Assembly: GCF_035920345.1 (NCBI RefSeq)
Contig: NZ_CP109149.1
Span: 8,184,001-8,248,000, forward strand
Source of the DNA: Nocardia vinacea
GTDB taxonomy: Bacteria; Actinomycetota; Actinomycetes; Mycobacteriales; Mycobacteriaceae
Length of the DNA stretch: 64,000 nucleotides
Reading direction: 5' to 3'
Program-made: the position numbers and the translations under genes
In this document: positions 26,336 to 34,477 of the stretch, piece after piece
How positions within the stretch are numbered: position 1 is the first letter of the stretch
Layout of the letters: each line of letters begins with the position of its first letter
Notes under the pieces: model-generated
The model's database searches: none
Seen by the model: only the letters and a program-made list of their open reading frames with translations
Told to the model about the DNA's origin: nothing

Positions 26336-27391
26336 ATGCGGAAGCTTGCTGTTCTGGTGATCGGCCTGCTGGGTTTGACGTTGCTGGTCGGCTGTGGTGA
26401 TGACAACGACGACAATGCCGGTCCGGGTCGGTCGAGCATGGCGACCGTCGCGCCGATGGCGCCGCCGCCGAGCCTGCGCGAGGGCTCCCCGGCGAAGGGG
26501 GATACCGGCGGGACCACCGTCGAAGCGCGCAAGGAGGTAATCACCGGCAGCGTCGATATCACCGCGGATGATCCGATCAAGGCGGGCGGTCAGGTGACCG
26601 ATCAGGTGCGCGAGGTCGGCGGCCGGGTCGACAGCCGCACCGAACAGCCGGGCACCGATGACACCGATCCGCAGGCCACGCTCACCGTGCGGGTGCCCGC
26701 GGATACGACGGACAAGTTCATCGACGGCCTCGGCGGGGTCGGCCGGGTCACCCGGATGAGCACCAACCGCGACGACGTCACCATGCAGTGGGAGGACCTC
26801 GACGCCAGGATCAAGGCGCTGCAGGCCTCGGTCGACCGGTTGCGCGCGCTCATCTCCGGTGCGACCAATACCGCGGATCTCATTGCCGCCGAACAGGCGC
26901 TGTCGAGTCGGCAGGGTGAGCTCGACAGCCTCACCGCGCAAAAGCGGCACCTCGACGATCAGGTCGCGCTGTCCACGCTCACCATCGACATCACCACCGA
27001 GGACAAGGATTCCGATGCGGGGCCGACCAATTTCTGGGACGGCATCGTCTCCGGCTGGCATTCGCTGGTCGATTGGCTGAAGGACGCGGTGGTGTTCACC
27101 GGCAAAGCGATCCCGTGGCTCGGATTCGTCGTGGTGATCTGCGCGGTGGTATGGGGTGTCGTGCGGGTGGTGCGGGGCCGGAAGCATTCGCCGGGATCGG
27201 GAGAATCCGAGCAGGGCAAGGCCGCTGCGGTCGGTGCGCCGACCGGGGCAAGCGCGACGGCAGCAGAAGGCGCCGGTGCTGACGCAAGTGCAGGATCGGG
27301 TGCAGGGACCGGGGCCGTTGCAGGTGCCGAGACTGGCACGGGTGCTGGAACCGGTGCGGGCGCGGGAACTGGTGCTGGCACTGAGGACTAG
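26336..27391 (+). CDS. DUF4349 lipoprotein with C-terminal membrane helix
   Basis: The protein has 351 residues. A signal peptide ends in a lipobox LLVGC at residues 15-19. The DUF4349 domain contains a central coiled coil (about residues 150-200, with EQALSSRQGELDSLTAQKRH). A membrane helix (IPWLGFVVVICAVVWGVVRV) follows at about 262-281, then a low-complexity Gly/Ala/Thr tail of about 70 residues. A -10-like TAACCT six bases before the ATG suggests a leaderless mRNA. The function of DUF4349 is not known; an envelope role is likely. The tail runs into a 37-bp tandem repeat. Confidence 0.87.
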   Translation: MRKLAVLVIGLLGLTLLVGCGDDNDDNAGPGRSSMATVAPMAPPPSLREGSPAKGDTGGTTVEARKEVITGSVDITADDPIKAGGQVTDQVREVGGRVDSRTEQPGTDDTDPQATLTVRVPADTTDKFIDGLGGVGRVTRMSTNRDDVTMQWEDLDARIKALQASVDRLRALISGATNTADLIAAEQALSSRQGELDSLTAQKRHLDDQVALSTLTIDITTEDKDSDAGPTNFWDGIVSGWHSLVDWLKDAVVFTGKAIPWLGFVVVICAVVWGVVRVVRGRKHSPGSGESEQGKAAAVGAPTGASATAAEGAGADASAGSGAGTGAVAGAETGTGAGTGAGAGTGAGTED

Positions 27392-27464
27392 TGCGGGCGC
27401 GGGAGCTGGTGCAGGCACTGAGGACTAGTGCGGGCGCGGGAACTGGTTCAGGCACTGAGACCGG
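27354..27464 (+). repeat. 37-bp tandem repeat spanning the DUF4349 stop
   Basis: Three head-to-tail units at 27354, 27391 and 27428 share GTGCGGGCGCGGGA and a GGCACTGAG core. The first unit encodes the last residues of the DUF4349 protein; the stop TAG straddles units 1 and 2. Thirty-seven is not divisible by three, so the later copies are read in other frames and are not coding. Confidence 0.85.
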
Positions 27465-27511
27465 GAAAGGCGCTGATACAGCGAAAGGCACTGGGACGAT
27501 AGGAGATACAG

Positions 27512-27742
27512 GTGCCGACGGTCGTAAGGGCGACGATCAAACCGAACAGCCGTAAGGGCCCGCTCGTCGAAACCCTCGACGACGGCACCCTGCAGCTGTA
27601 TGTCCGGGCCCCCGCCGTGGAGGGCAAGGCCAACAAGGCCGCCATCGAACTCCTCGCCGACCACTACGGTGTCCCCAAATCCGCCGTCCGCCTCGCCGCA
27701 GGCGCAACCTCCCGCTTCAAACGCTTCGAGCTGGACCTCTGA
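27512..27742 (+). CDS. DUF167 (YggU-like) protein
   Basis: The protein has 76 residues from a GTG. It shows the complete DUF167 pattern: IKPNSRKGPLVE, LQLYVRAPAVEGKANKAAIE, LLADHYGVPKSAVRLAAGAT and SRFKRFEL. The family is widespread and small; its molecular role is unsettled. It follows the 37-bp repeats and precedes the 26-bp palindrome. Confidence 0.9.
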   Translation: MPTVVRATIKPNSRKGPLVETLDDGTLQLYVRAPAVEGKANKAAIELLADHYGVPKSAVRLAAGATSRFKRFELDL

Positions 27743-27787
27743 GCCCCGCGCAGGAGGTCTCGAAGTCGAACTGCACCCCCCTCGTAC

Positions 27788-27813
27788 GAGCCGTACACCC
27801 GGGTGTACGGCTC
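27788..27813. promoter_or_regulatory. Perfect 26-bp palindrome before the GlcG-like gene
   Basis: GAGCCGTACACCC is followed immediately by its reverse complement, with no loop. The site lies 30 bases before the GTG of the heme-binding-like gene. A perfect loop-less palindrome suggests a protein operator of MerR or a similar dimeric type. It could instead act as a terminator for the DUF167 gene. Confidence 0.55.
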
Positions 27814-27842
27814 ACGCAAGCGGACCGAAGGAGGATGTGCCC

Positions 27843-28250
27843 GTGGCTATTTCGCTGGACCAGGCGCAGTCGGTGATCGCGGCCGCCCGCAAGGCGGCAG
27901 CGGAACTGGGCGAGACCGTCTCGCTCGCGGTCGTGGCGCCCGGCGGCACTTTCGTGGCCTTCGCGCGCATGGACGGTGCACCCGAGCACACGGCCGATGT
28001 CGCAAAACGCAAGGCGGACATGGCCATTGCGCTCGGCTTCGACACTGTGCACATGACCGCTACGACCCCGCAGGGCCTGCCGCTGGTCGGCGGCCCGCAG
28101 CAGTCGGGTGCGCACGCATTGGTACCCAACGGCGGCGGCGTGGTCATCCGGGGCGACGGCACGGTGCTCGGCGCGCTCGGCGTTTCCGGCGCGGCCTCAT
28201 CGATCACCGATCACAAGATCGGTACCGCCGCCATCGCCGAATCGGGTTGA
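27843..28250 (+). CDS. GlcG/HbpS-family heme-binding-like protein
   Basis: The protein has 135 residues. The GTG at 27843 lies eight bases after AGGAGG; GTG 27837 is too close. The sequence fits the GlcG/HbpS family: VIAAARKAAAELGETVSLAV, then DGAPEHTADVAKRKADMAIAL, and a C-terminal GDGTVLGALGVSGA. HbpS binds heme and helps sense redox stress; other members have no known role. A 26-bp palindrome lies directly upstream. Confidence 0.88.
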   Translation: MAISLDQAQSVIAAARKAAAELGETVSLAVVAPGGTFVAFARMDGAPEHTADVAKRKADMAIALGFDTVHMTATTPQGLPLVGGPQQSGAHALVPNGGGVVIRGDGTVLGALGVSGAASSITDHKIGTAAIAESG

Positions 28251-28259
28251 GCGACACGG

Positions 28260-28724
28260 TCACACGGCGCCGGGAAATCCGAACTGGCGCCAGGCCTCGT
28301 AGACGGTGACGGCGGCGGCATTGGAGAGGTTCATCGAGCGGCGGCCGGGCAGCATCGGGATGCGCAGTCGATCGGTGATGTGCGGATCGTCGAGCACCTC
28401 CGTCGGCAGCCCCGTCGGTTCGGTGCCGAACAGCAGCACATCGCCCTCCCGGTACGCCACATCGGTATACCGCGTGCTCGCCTGGGTCGTGAATGCGAAC
28501 ACCCGCTCGGGCCGCACCGCTTCCCACGCCGCCGCGAGGTTCTTGTGCACTGTCACCGAGGCCAGATCGTGGTAATCCAATCCGGCCCGCCGCAACTTCG
28601 CCTCCGAAAGGTCGAACCCCAACGGCTCGACCAGATGCAGCTCACACCCGGTCCCCGCGACAAGTCGAATCGCATTGCCGGTATTTCCGGGAATCGCGGG
28701 CTCGTGAAACATCAAACGGAACAC
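28260..28724 (-). CDS. trmL: TrmL, tRNA (cytidine/uridine-34 2'-O)-methyltransferase
   Basis: The GTG at 28724 gives 154 residues; upstream TTG and downstream ATG starts are in frame. It is a SPOUT-class methyltransferase with HEPAIPGNTGNAIRL at the N-terminus, the SAM-knot segments LLFGTEPTGLP and LRIPMLPGRRSMNLSNA, and the final AAAVTVYEAWRQ helix. It methylates the wobble ribose of certain tRNAs. It lies 26 bases downstream of the TetR gene and may be co-transcribed with it. Confidence 0.92.
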   Translation of the reverse strand: MFRLMFHEPAIPGNTGNAIRLVAGTGCELHLVEPLGFDLSEAKLRRAGLDYHDLASVTVHKNLAAAWEAVRPERVFAFTTQASTRYTDVAYREGDVLLFGTEPTGLPTEVLDDPHITDRLRIPMLPGRRSMNLSNAAAVTVYEAWRQFGFPGAV

Positions 28725-28750
28725 CCGTGCAGTCAACCAGGTCGCTCCGG

Positions 28751-29338
28751 CTAGCCCGGAACGACATCGGGCAGGTCCTGCGCGCCGGTCACGAGTTTCA
28801 GTTCGTTGACGGATTCTCGGATGAGTTGCGACAGGGTCCGCTCACCGTCGACCCAGCTCTCGAAGGCGATCTTGAACACGGCGATCCCGGCCTCGGCGGC
28901 CAGACTCGCGGCCGGATCGGTCACGCCGCGCCCGCGTAGCGCCTCGGCCAGTGCGGCGGCGAGCGTTGCGAGCTTGACCAACTCGCGCTCCCGAAGTTCG
29001 GCATTGGCCGCGATAACGGCTTGCCGCTGCCAGGCGAACTCGCGGCGCTGGTCGAAAACAGTATCGGCGACCTCGGTGAGCGCCGTGGCGATCGCCTCGA
29101 GCGGCGGCATGGCAGCGGGCGCGTCGTGCACCCCGCGCACGAGGGCCTCTTGGAGCGCGCTCGCCCCCGCGAACAGGACCTCGCGCTTATCGGCGAAATG
29201 CCGGAAGAACGTTCGCTCGGTAAGCCCCGCACGCTGGGTGATCTCGGCGACGGTCGTGCTCTCGAACCCGTTCTCGCGGTACAGCTCCAGAGCCGATTTT
29301 TCGAGGCGACCGCGCGCATCAGGCTCCCATCGACTCAT
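28751..29338 (-). CDS. TetR-family regulator
   Basis: The protein has 195 residues. The helix-turn-helix is TTVAEITQRAGLTERTFFRHF and the C-terminal domain is alanine-rich and helical. It is divergent from the epimerase gene at 29451, and two palindromes (29355-29373 and 29386-29404) lie between them. It most likely represses itself and the epimerase. Confidence 0.92.
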   Translation of the reverse strand: MSRWEPDARGRLEKSALELYRENGFESTTVAEITQRAGLTERTFFRHFADKREVLFAGASALQEALVRGVHDAPAAMPPLEAIATALTEVADTVFDQRREFAWQRQAVIAANAELRERELVKLATLAAALAEALRGRGVTDPAASLAAEAGIAVFKIAFESWVDGERTLSQLIRESVNELKLVTGAQDLPDVVPG

Positions 29339-29354
29339 GTGCAGGATCCTATCT

Positions 29355-29404
29355 GATGACAGTGACTGTCATCGCGTGTACGTTTGATGACAGTCACTGA
29401 CATC
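29355..29404. promoter_or_regulatory. Two TetR operators between divergent genes
   Basis: GATGACAG-TGA-CTGTCATC (29355-29373) is a perfect inverted repeat. A close, imperfect copy lies at 29386-29404 (GATGACAGTCACTGACATC). Centres are 31 bp apart, about three helical turns, which allows cooperative binding. Confidence 0.75.
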
Positions 29405-29450
29405 ACTGCCTTCGCGACCATGAAGGCATCGAAAGACTTGGAGTACTTCC

Positions 29451-30359
29451 GTGCGGATTTTCCTTACCGGAGCATCGGGACATATCGGCTCCGCGGTCAT
29501 CCCAGAACTTCTCGACGCCGGGCACGACGTCGTCGGCCTGGCTCGTTCGAATGAAGCTGCCGCCGCGGTGGCAGAAGCCGGTGCCGACGTGCACCGCGGA
29601 GATCTCGACGATCTCGACAACCTGCGCGCAGTCGCCACCGCGGCCGACGGCGTAATCCACCTGGCCTTCAAACATGAAGCCATGCAGACCGGCGACTACG
29701 CCGGAGCGATCGCGGCTGACCTGCGTGCCATCGAGACGATCGGCGATGCGCTTACGGGCACCGGCAAACCCTTCGTGAGCACATCGGGCACGCTCCTGCT
29801 CGCATTCGCCGGGCTTACCCGGGTGGGAACCGAAGCTGATGCGCTCGATGCGGGGCCGAGGGTCGACGCCGAGAATGTGGTGGTCGCGCTCGCGGACCGC
29901 GGTGTTCGATCGTCTGTCGTTCGGCTCCCGCCGACCGTGCACAGTTCGCTCGACCACTACGGCTTCGTTCCGACCTTGATCGCCACCGCCCGCGATAAGG
30001 GCGTAGCCGCCTACGTCGGCGACGGGAACAACCGCTGGCCCGCCGGACACACACTCGATGCCGCGCACCTGTACCGCTTGGCGCTGGAAACCGCTCCCGC
30101 GGGGACGCGGTTACATGCCGTCGACGACGAAGGCGTGCCCTTCCGTGAGATCGCCGAAGCGATCGGTCGCCATCTGGATCTACCGGTGATCAGCATTCCG
30201 CCGGAGCAGGCGGACGCTCACTTCGGTTACCTCGGTCCTCTTGTCGCGCTGGACAATCCGACCTCGAGCGCGCGGACGCGGGAACTTCTGACCTGGAAGC
30301 CGACACACCCCGGCCTCATCGAGGATCTCGACCAGGGCCATTACTTCAATGCTCGTTAG
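29451..30359 (+). CDS. NAD(P)-dependent epimerase/SDR (extended type)
   Basis: The protein has 302 residues from a GTG after GGAG. The Rossmann motif is FLTGASGHIGSAV at about 4-16. Residues typical of extended SDRs follow, including HRGDLDDLDNL, DGVIHLAFKHE and VVRLPPTVH. The classical YxxxK pair is not obvious, so it may be an atypical SDR acting as a reductase or regulator. It is probably controlled by the divergent TetR. Its last 14 bases overlap the convergent CMD-family gene. Confidence 0.88.
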   Translation: MRIFLTGASGHIGSAVIPELLDAGHDVVGLARSNEAAAAVAEAGADVHRGDLDDLDNLRAVATAADGVIHLAFKHEAMQTGDYAGAIAADLRAIETIGDALTGTGKPFVSTSGTLLLAFAGLTRVGTEADALDAGPRVDAENVVVALADRGVRSSVVRLPPTVHSSLDHYGFVPTLIATARDKGVAAYVGDGNNRWPAGHTLDAAHLYRLALETAPAGTRLHAVDDEGVPFREIAEAIGRHLDLPVISIPPEQADAHFGYLGPLVALDNPTSSARTRELLTWKPTHPGLIEDLDQGHYFNAR

Positions 30360-30897
30360 CGGCCCGCTCCGGGATGGCGCACGCCATGCCCTCCGCCATC
30401 CCGGTCGGGCGCACACCCAGCCCCTGGTTGTGACGGGCGCGCTGGTTCTCCCAGGCGATGCTGGCCGTCAATTCGGCGAACTGTCCTTTGGACAGGTGCG
30501 TCAGCAATTCGGTGCGCAGGTCCGCGAGGTCGATGGCGGGGGTTGCGGTCATGGCCTCGGCGAAGGAGATGACGAGTTTTTCCAGGTCGCTGTAGGCGTC
30601 GCTGGTGCGATGGCGCGGCAGGTCGCGCAGTTGTTGTTCGGTGAGTCCGCTGGAGTGCGCCAGCGCCGAGCCGATATCCAGGCAGAATTCGCAATTCACG
30701 AGTCCGGCCGTCTTCAGTTCGGCCAGCTCTTTGAGCTTCGGATCCAGTCTGTTGCTGAACAGCAGCGCTGTTTCGTATCCGATCGTGCCGAAAAGGATCT
30801 GCGGTCGGCGGGCGAGCCAGCCGAACAGGTCGGATCGGTTCCGTTTCGCCTGCCGAACCGCTTGCAGGTAGTGCCGAATCCGGGTCAGCGCTCGCAT
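30346..30897 (-). CDS. Carboxymuconolactone decarboxylase/AhpD-like protein
   Basis: The protein has 183 residues. It has the CMD/AhpD-like fold with a CEFCLDIGSALAHSSG segment, which includes a Cys-x-x-Cys pair and His in the positions seen in AhpD peroxidases. The N-terminus is basic and the rest all-helical. It may be a peroxide-reducing or redox protein, but the distant family also includes decarboxylases. A palindrome at 30939 may be its operator. Confidence 0.85.
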   Translation of the reverse strand: MRALTRIRHYLQAVRQAKRNRSDLFGWLARRPQILFGTIGYETALLFSNRLDPKLKELAELKTAGLVNCEFCLDIGSALAHSSGLTEQQLRDLPRHRTSDAYSDLEKLVISFAEAMTATPAIDLADLRTELLTHLSKGQFAELTASIAWENQRARHNQGLGVRPTGMAEGMACAIPERAANEH

Positions 30898-30938
30898 TGT
30901 CCGTACCCCCTTGTGCCGGATGAATCTCTTCTCTTGAA

Positions 30939-30953
30939 ACTACGCCGCGTAGT
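30939..30953. promoter_or_regulatory. Palindrome upstream of the CMD-family gene
   Basis: ACTACGC-C-GCGTAGT is a perfect 7-1-7 inverted repeat, 42 bases upstream of the start codon. It looks like a TetR-type operator; no dedicated regulator is adjacent. Confidence 0.5.
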
Positions 30954-31099
30954 AGTTGGAGGCAATGCCTGATCGAGGTGTGCTGTGGTGCGGCGAAATC
31001 TGTTGCGGAGCAGTAGCCCTGTCTTGAGGCTCGCCCTGTGAGCGCGCGGCTGCGTCGCACTGGTGTGAGCGGCCGCATGTCGTCTGCAAGAATCGGGGC

Positions 31100-31429
31100 G
31101 TGACCGACGTTGACTCGTCTGCCGCCGAACGGCAGTCCGACCGGACCAGCCTGGGTGCGCAGTTCCTGCGCTGCCACCTGCCCATGCTGGTCGTGACGGC
31201 GGTCATTCTGCTCGCGGTCGTCTTCGTGGCCTGGGATCGCTGGCGCCGTGGCGCGCTGTTCTTCGGTGGTGCTGCCCTGCTCGCGGCCACCTTCCGGCTC
31301 TGCCTGCCGACGGCCCGGGTCGGACTGCTCGCCGTGCGCAGCAAGCCGTTCGATGTCGCCGCACTGAGCCTGCTCGGCACCGCCATCGTCTTCATCGCCG
31401 CCACGATCAATACGCTCGGCGTCGGCTGA
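31100..31429 (+). CDS. DUF3017 membrane protein
   Basis: The protein has 109 residues from a GTG. Three hydrophobic helices (about 28-46, 50-68 and 85-106) fit the actinobacterial DUF3017 family, with RWRRGALFFGGAALLAA and LPTARVGLLAVRSKPFD between them. The function is unknown. The gene stands alone between the CMD-family and lipoprotein genes. Confidence 0.88.
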   Translation: MTDVDSSAAERQSDRTSLGAQFLRCHLPMLVVTAVILLAVVFVAWDRWRRGALFFGGAALLAATFRLCLPTARVGLLAVRSKPFDVAALSLLGTAIVFIAATINTLGVG

Positions 31430-31461
31430 GACCGCAGCCGTTTCCCGCGACATCGACGCTG

Positions 31462-32001
31462 CTAGTTGTGGCAGGTGTCCCGGTCGTTGTAGAGCATGAT
31501 CTGGGTGACCTTGGCATCGGCGGGCATATTTCGGTAGATGCCGAGGAAGCCGTAGTGCGCCGGTTGATCGGGGACTGCAGCGGAACTCCAGTTATAGCCG
31601 ATCTCCAGCGAGGGATAAGCAGCACGCACTTCGTCGACGGTGGAGCCGACGGCGATGCCTTCGGGTGTGCGGACCGGAAGTTTGCCGGGCATGATCGCGA
31701 CTATTTCGCCCTTGTTGGTGAAACCCTGCCAACCGGATCGTGCGGTATAGCGGCCGCAGCCGGGCGGGTCGTTGGTGTCGTCGAAGGCCGCGATTTCACC
31801 GGTGGCCTCGGCCTCGCTCCGGCTCATCCCGAGCCGCAGTTTGCCGAAGGCGAGTGGGCCGAGGACGGTCGGCGCCGGTGGCACCGTGGTCGTCGACGCC
31901 GCTGCCCGGGTGGTCTCGGTCGGCTCGTCCGAGCACCCCGTGACACCGGTGAACACCGCGCCGAGCAGCGCGAATGTCAGTACGGCACGATGAATACGCA
32001 T
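31462..32001 (-). CDS. Secreted lipoprotein of unknown function
   Basis: The protein has 179 residues from the ATG at 32001. The signal peptide ends in a lipobox VTGC (Cys at about 23). A Thr-rich linker follows, then a globular part with GKLRLGMSRSEAEATG, a motif seen in small actinobacterial lipoproteins that monitor or bind the envelope, and two further Cys (CGRY and DTC). I do not recognise a precise family. Confidence 0.82.
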   Translation of the reverse strand: MRIHRAVLTFALLGAVFTGVTGCSDEPTETTRAAASTTTVPPAPTVLGPLAFGKLRLGMSRSEAEATGEIAAFDDTNDPPGCGRYTARSGWQGFTNKGEIVAIMPGKLPVRTPEGIAVGSTVDEVRAAYPSLEIGYNWSSAAVPDQPAHYGFLGIYRNMPADAKVTQIMLYNDRDTCHN

Positions 32002-32275
32002 GGTCTTACCCCCGATGTCGTCCATGAACCGGAATGCCCGCCGAGCTGAGACGGTGCGATATCGGCCCAGTCTGCACATCGGCGACTCCCCGAGTCAAGG
32101 CAACATCCATCGGCCCACGTACACCTTATGCGTCACCACTTCGGACTCGGTGTCGGCTGAGGCACAACAACTTTCGTTGGCAGCTATCGGTCGCGGTGGC
32201 TTCCGTCGAGCGCGGTGAAACAGCGGCTTCCGTGATCTTGCGGAGCCACCATTTCACCAGCGCCGACGTGCGATG

Positions 32276-32926
32276 TCAGCTCCGGCTCGACGGGTATCGC
32301 TCGGTGAATACAGTGTGTTCGCGTGGACGGCGACCCGGATGTGGCGCGGTGGTGTCGCTGTAGCCGATCGCGACCATGACCGCGATGGCAAGGTCGGGGC
32401 GGTCCTCGATGCCTATGGCCTTCTTGACCAGGTCCGGATCCCAGCCGTTCATCGGGGCCGACGACAGGCCGAGGCTGGTGGCGGCGAGCATGACATAGGT
32501 CGCGGCGATCATCGCATTCTTCACGGCGTTCTCGCGGGTGAGTCCGCGCTGTCGCAGCGAGTGGAATTCGCTGCGCGAGTGGAACATTGCGGTGAAATCC
32601 GCATTCCACGCGCCATTGCGTACGGCCAGTTCGGCGATATCGGCATTCTCGGCCTGCCATGCCGCCGTTTCGGCGACGAAGACCAGCATTACCGGTGCCT
32701 CCAGCGGTTGCGGCTGGCCGAAGGCGGCGTTCGACAGGTCACGGCGGCCGGACGCGCTGGTCACCATCACGATCGACCGATCCTGCATATTCCACGCGGT
32801 AGGTGCCTCGACGGCCAGATCCAGCAGTTCGTCGAGCAGTTCGCGGGGTACCGGATCCGGACGGTAGTGGCGGGTGGTGCGGCGGGCGCGGATCGCGGCG
32901 GGAACCGAAAGTGTCTGTGCGTTCAT
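32276..32926 (-). CDS. Nitroreductase-family flavoprotein
   Basis: The protein has 216 residues from the ATG at 32926. It has the nitroreductase pattern: AIRARRTTRHYRPDPVPRE for FMN binding, PTAWNMQDRSIVMV, NAMIAATYVMLAATSLGLSS and a C-terminal AVMVAIGYSD. It probably reduces quinones or nitro compounds with NAD(P)H and FMN. It is divergent from an HxlR regulator, the usual arrangement for electrophile- or redox-sensing control. Confidence 0.9.
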   Translation of the reverse strand: MNAQTLSVPAAIRARRTTRHYRPDPVPRELLDELLDLAVEAPTAWNMQDRSIVMVTSASGRRDLSNAAFGQPQPLEAPVMLVFVAETAAWQAENADIAELAVRNGAWNADFTAMFHSRSEFHSLRQRGLTRENAVKNAMIAATYVMLAATSLGLSSAPMNGWDPDLVKKAIGIEDRPDLAIAVMVAIGYSDTTAPHPGRRPREHTVFTERYPSSRS

Positions 32927-32951
32927 GATTCTTACTATCGGAGAGTGACGA

Positions 32952-32988
32952 ACTATTAGGAAGACAGCACTTAATAGTGCGCTACACT
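32952..32988 (+). promoter_or_regulatory. HxlR operator and promoter
   Basis: ACTATTA (32952-32958) and TAATAGT (32972-32978) are inverted arms 20 bp apart. Overlapping the right arm is GCACT-TAAT-AGTGC (32967-32980). A -10-like TACACT lies at 32983-32988, seven bases before the HxlR GTG. The arrangement fits HxlR autoregulation and control of the nitroreductase. Confidence 0.65.
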
Positions 32989-32995
32989 CCGAAAG

Positions 32996-33370
32996 GTGCG
33001 TACGGTGATCGAGGCCAGCGGGCTGCCTGCAGATGTCTACTCGGCGAAGTGCCCCACCCGGCAGGTGCTCGACCATGTCGCTGGTAAATGGACCGTGCTC
33101 ATCGTGGACGCGCTCGCCGAGGGCACCATGCGCTACACCGATCTGCACCGACGCATCGAGGGCATCTCACAGAAAATGCTCACGCAAACCCTGCGTCAGC
33201 TGGAAACCGACGGATTCGTCACGCGCACAGTGCATCCCACCGTGCCGCCGCGCGTCGACTACGACCTCACCGACCTCGGCCACAGCCTGCGTACCCCGAT
33301 CGCGGCGCTGCGCGACTGGATCGAGGTCAATATCAACCGCATCGAAGCCGCACGTCGCGCCGCCCGCTAG
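32996..33370 (+). CDS. HxlR-family transcriptional regulator
   Basis: The protein has 124 residues from a GTG. It is a winged-helix HxlR protein with KCPTRQVLDHVAGKWTVLIV, RYTDLHRRIEGISQKMLTQTL and the wing TVPPRVDYDLTDLG. A single Cys at about 19 in KCPT is the position used for electrophile or redox sensing in several HxlR proteins. It is divergent from the nitroreductase, its probable target. Confidence 0.93.
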   Translation: MRTVIEASGLPADVYSAKCPTRQVLDHVAGKWTVLIVDALAEGTMRYTDLHRRIEGISQKMLTQTLRQLETDGFVTRTVHPTVPPRVDYDLTDLGHSLRTPIAALRDWIEVNINRIEAARRAAR

Positions 33371-34314
33371 CCGACCTCGGCTATCGCGCGCCGCCCGCGC
33401 CCGCCGTACAAGCGCCGCGCCTCGCTCGGCGTAATCGTCTCCAGTCGCGCAGGTGGCTCGCCCTTCAGGTGCTGCTCCAGGATCTGACCCGCCATCGGTG
33501 CGATGAACGGCGCGGCAGCGATCAGGCCGAACGAGTTGAATGCGGCGCTGCCCCACACAATGGTCTTGACGGCCGGTCGGACCAGCAGATCGACGATCCC
33601 CCAGCGATCGAAGCGGCCGAGCTTGCGCATCCATTTCGGCAGTGTGGCAACCGAAGCCATGGACAGTAGCCGACTGCCGAGGGCATAGCTGATGCCCGCG
33701 CCGTTGCGCGGCGAGGTCCACAGCAGGTGGTGCATGCCCTCCTCGGCGCGCTCGGAGGTGCACAGGCTCGGGCGGACCTTCGCGAAGTACACGCGCACCT
33801 CCTCGCGGGAGCGCGGCACATCCTCCGGCTTGCAGGTCTGCAGTTCGGCGGCGATCGCGCACTCGCGCCAGTAGCGCGCCTCTTCCTCCGGACTCAGCGG
33901 GCCGGGGCCGAAGACCTCGTACGCCTTGAGCACCGAATGCCAGCCGGTGACGTGGATCCACAGCTGGGTTTCCGGACTGTTCGCGCTGTAGCGCTGGCCG
34001 CTGATCGGTTCGATGCCGGTCATCGGCGCGTGCACCTGCATCAGATGTTCGGAGGCCTGGATGGCCGTGCGGCCGTCGGCGATCGCGACGAGCAGGAAAT
34101 AGGCGAAGGTGTGGTCCAACCGGCTGCGCGGGTCGGTGTAGATGCCCTGCGAATCGGCGACGGCCGCGGTCAGGAACGGATCGAAGTGCTCGAGGACCAC
34201 CGCGCGCTGGAAGCCGATCACGGCGGTCGGCGCGGTCCAGATCTTCCAGCTGGGCGAATCCGGGCCGAAGAACCCGTAGTCGTCCCGGCGAAGAGTGGTC
34301 GGATCGAAGGACAT
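33367..34314 (-). CDS. MpaB/DUF2236-like oxygenase
   Basis: The protein has 315 residues; the ATG at 34314 follows AAAGGAG. It belongs to the oxygenase MpaB / DUF2236 family, related to latex-clearing protein, which binds heme. Family features include FFGPDSPSWKIWTAPTAVIG, an R-L-D-H-T-F-A-Y segment with a probable heme-region His, and HVTGWHSVLKAYEVFG. A C-terminal Ala/Gly helical segment follows. The substrate is unknown. The divergent TetR at 34478 probably controls it. It overlaps the HxlR stop by four bases. Confidence 0.85.
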   Translation of the reverse strand: MSFDPTTLRRDDYGFFGPDSPSWKIWTAPTAVIGFQRAVVLEHFDPFLTAAVADSQGIYTDPRSRLDHTFAYFLLVAIADGRTAIQASEHLMQVHAPMTGIEPISGQRYSANSPETQLWIHVTGWHSVLKAYEVFGPGPLSPEEEARYWRECAIAAELQTCKPEDVPRSREEVRVYFAKVRPSLCTSERAEEGMHHLLWTSPRNGAGISYALGSRLLSMASVATLPKWMRKLGRFDRWGIVDLLVRPAVKTIVWGSAAFNSFGLIAAAPFIAPMAGQILEQHLKGEPPARLETITPSEARRLYGGRGRRAIAEVG

Positions 34315-34352
34315 CTGTTGCTCCTTTGCCTGCTCGCCCTCCTGGATCGGCG

Positions 34353-34405
34353 AATACAACGCAACCGTAGCAATTGCCGCCAAGCAATACAACGGTCCCG
34401 TAGCA
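34353..34405. promoter_or_regulatory. Direct-repeat operator between MpaB-like and TetR genes
   Basis: A 20-bp sequence starting AATACAACG and ending CCGTAGCA is repeated at 34353-34372 and 34386-34405 with 17 of 20 identical. The start-to-start distance of 33 bp is about three helical turns. It probably binds the divergent TetR protein. Confidence 0.55.
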
Positions 34406-34477
34406 TTTGTTCTCGGATGGATTCCATAACCGGAGGACGATGCTGACAGGATGGACGCGAATGGAGGTGAATCGACA

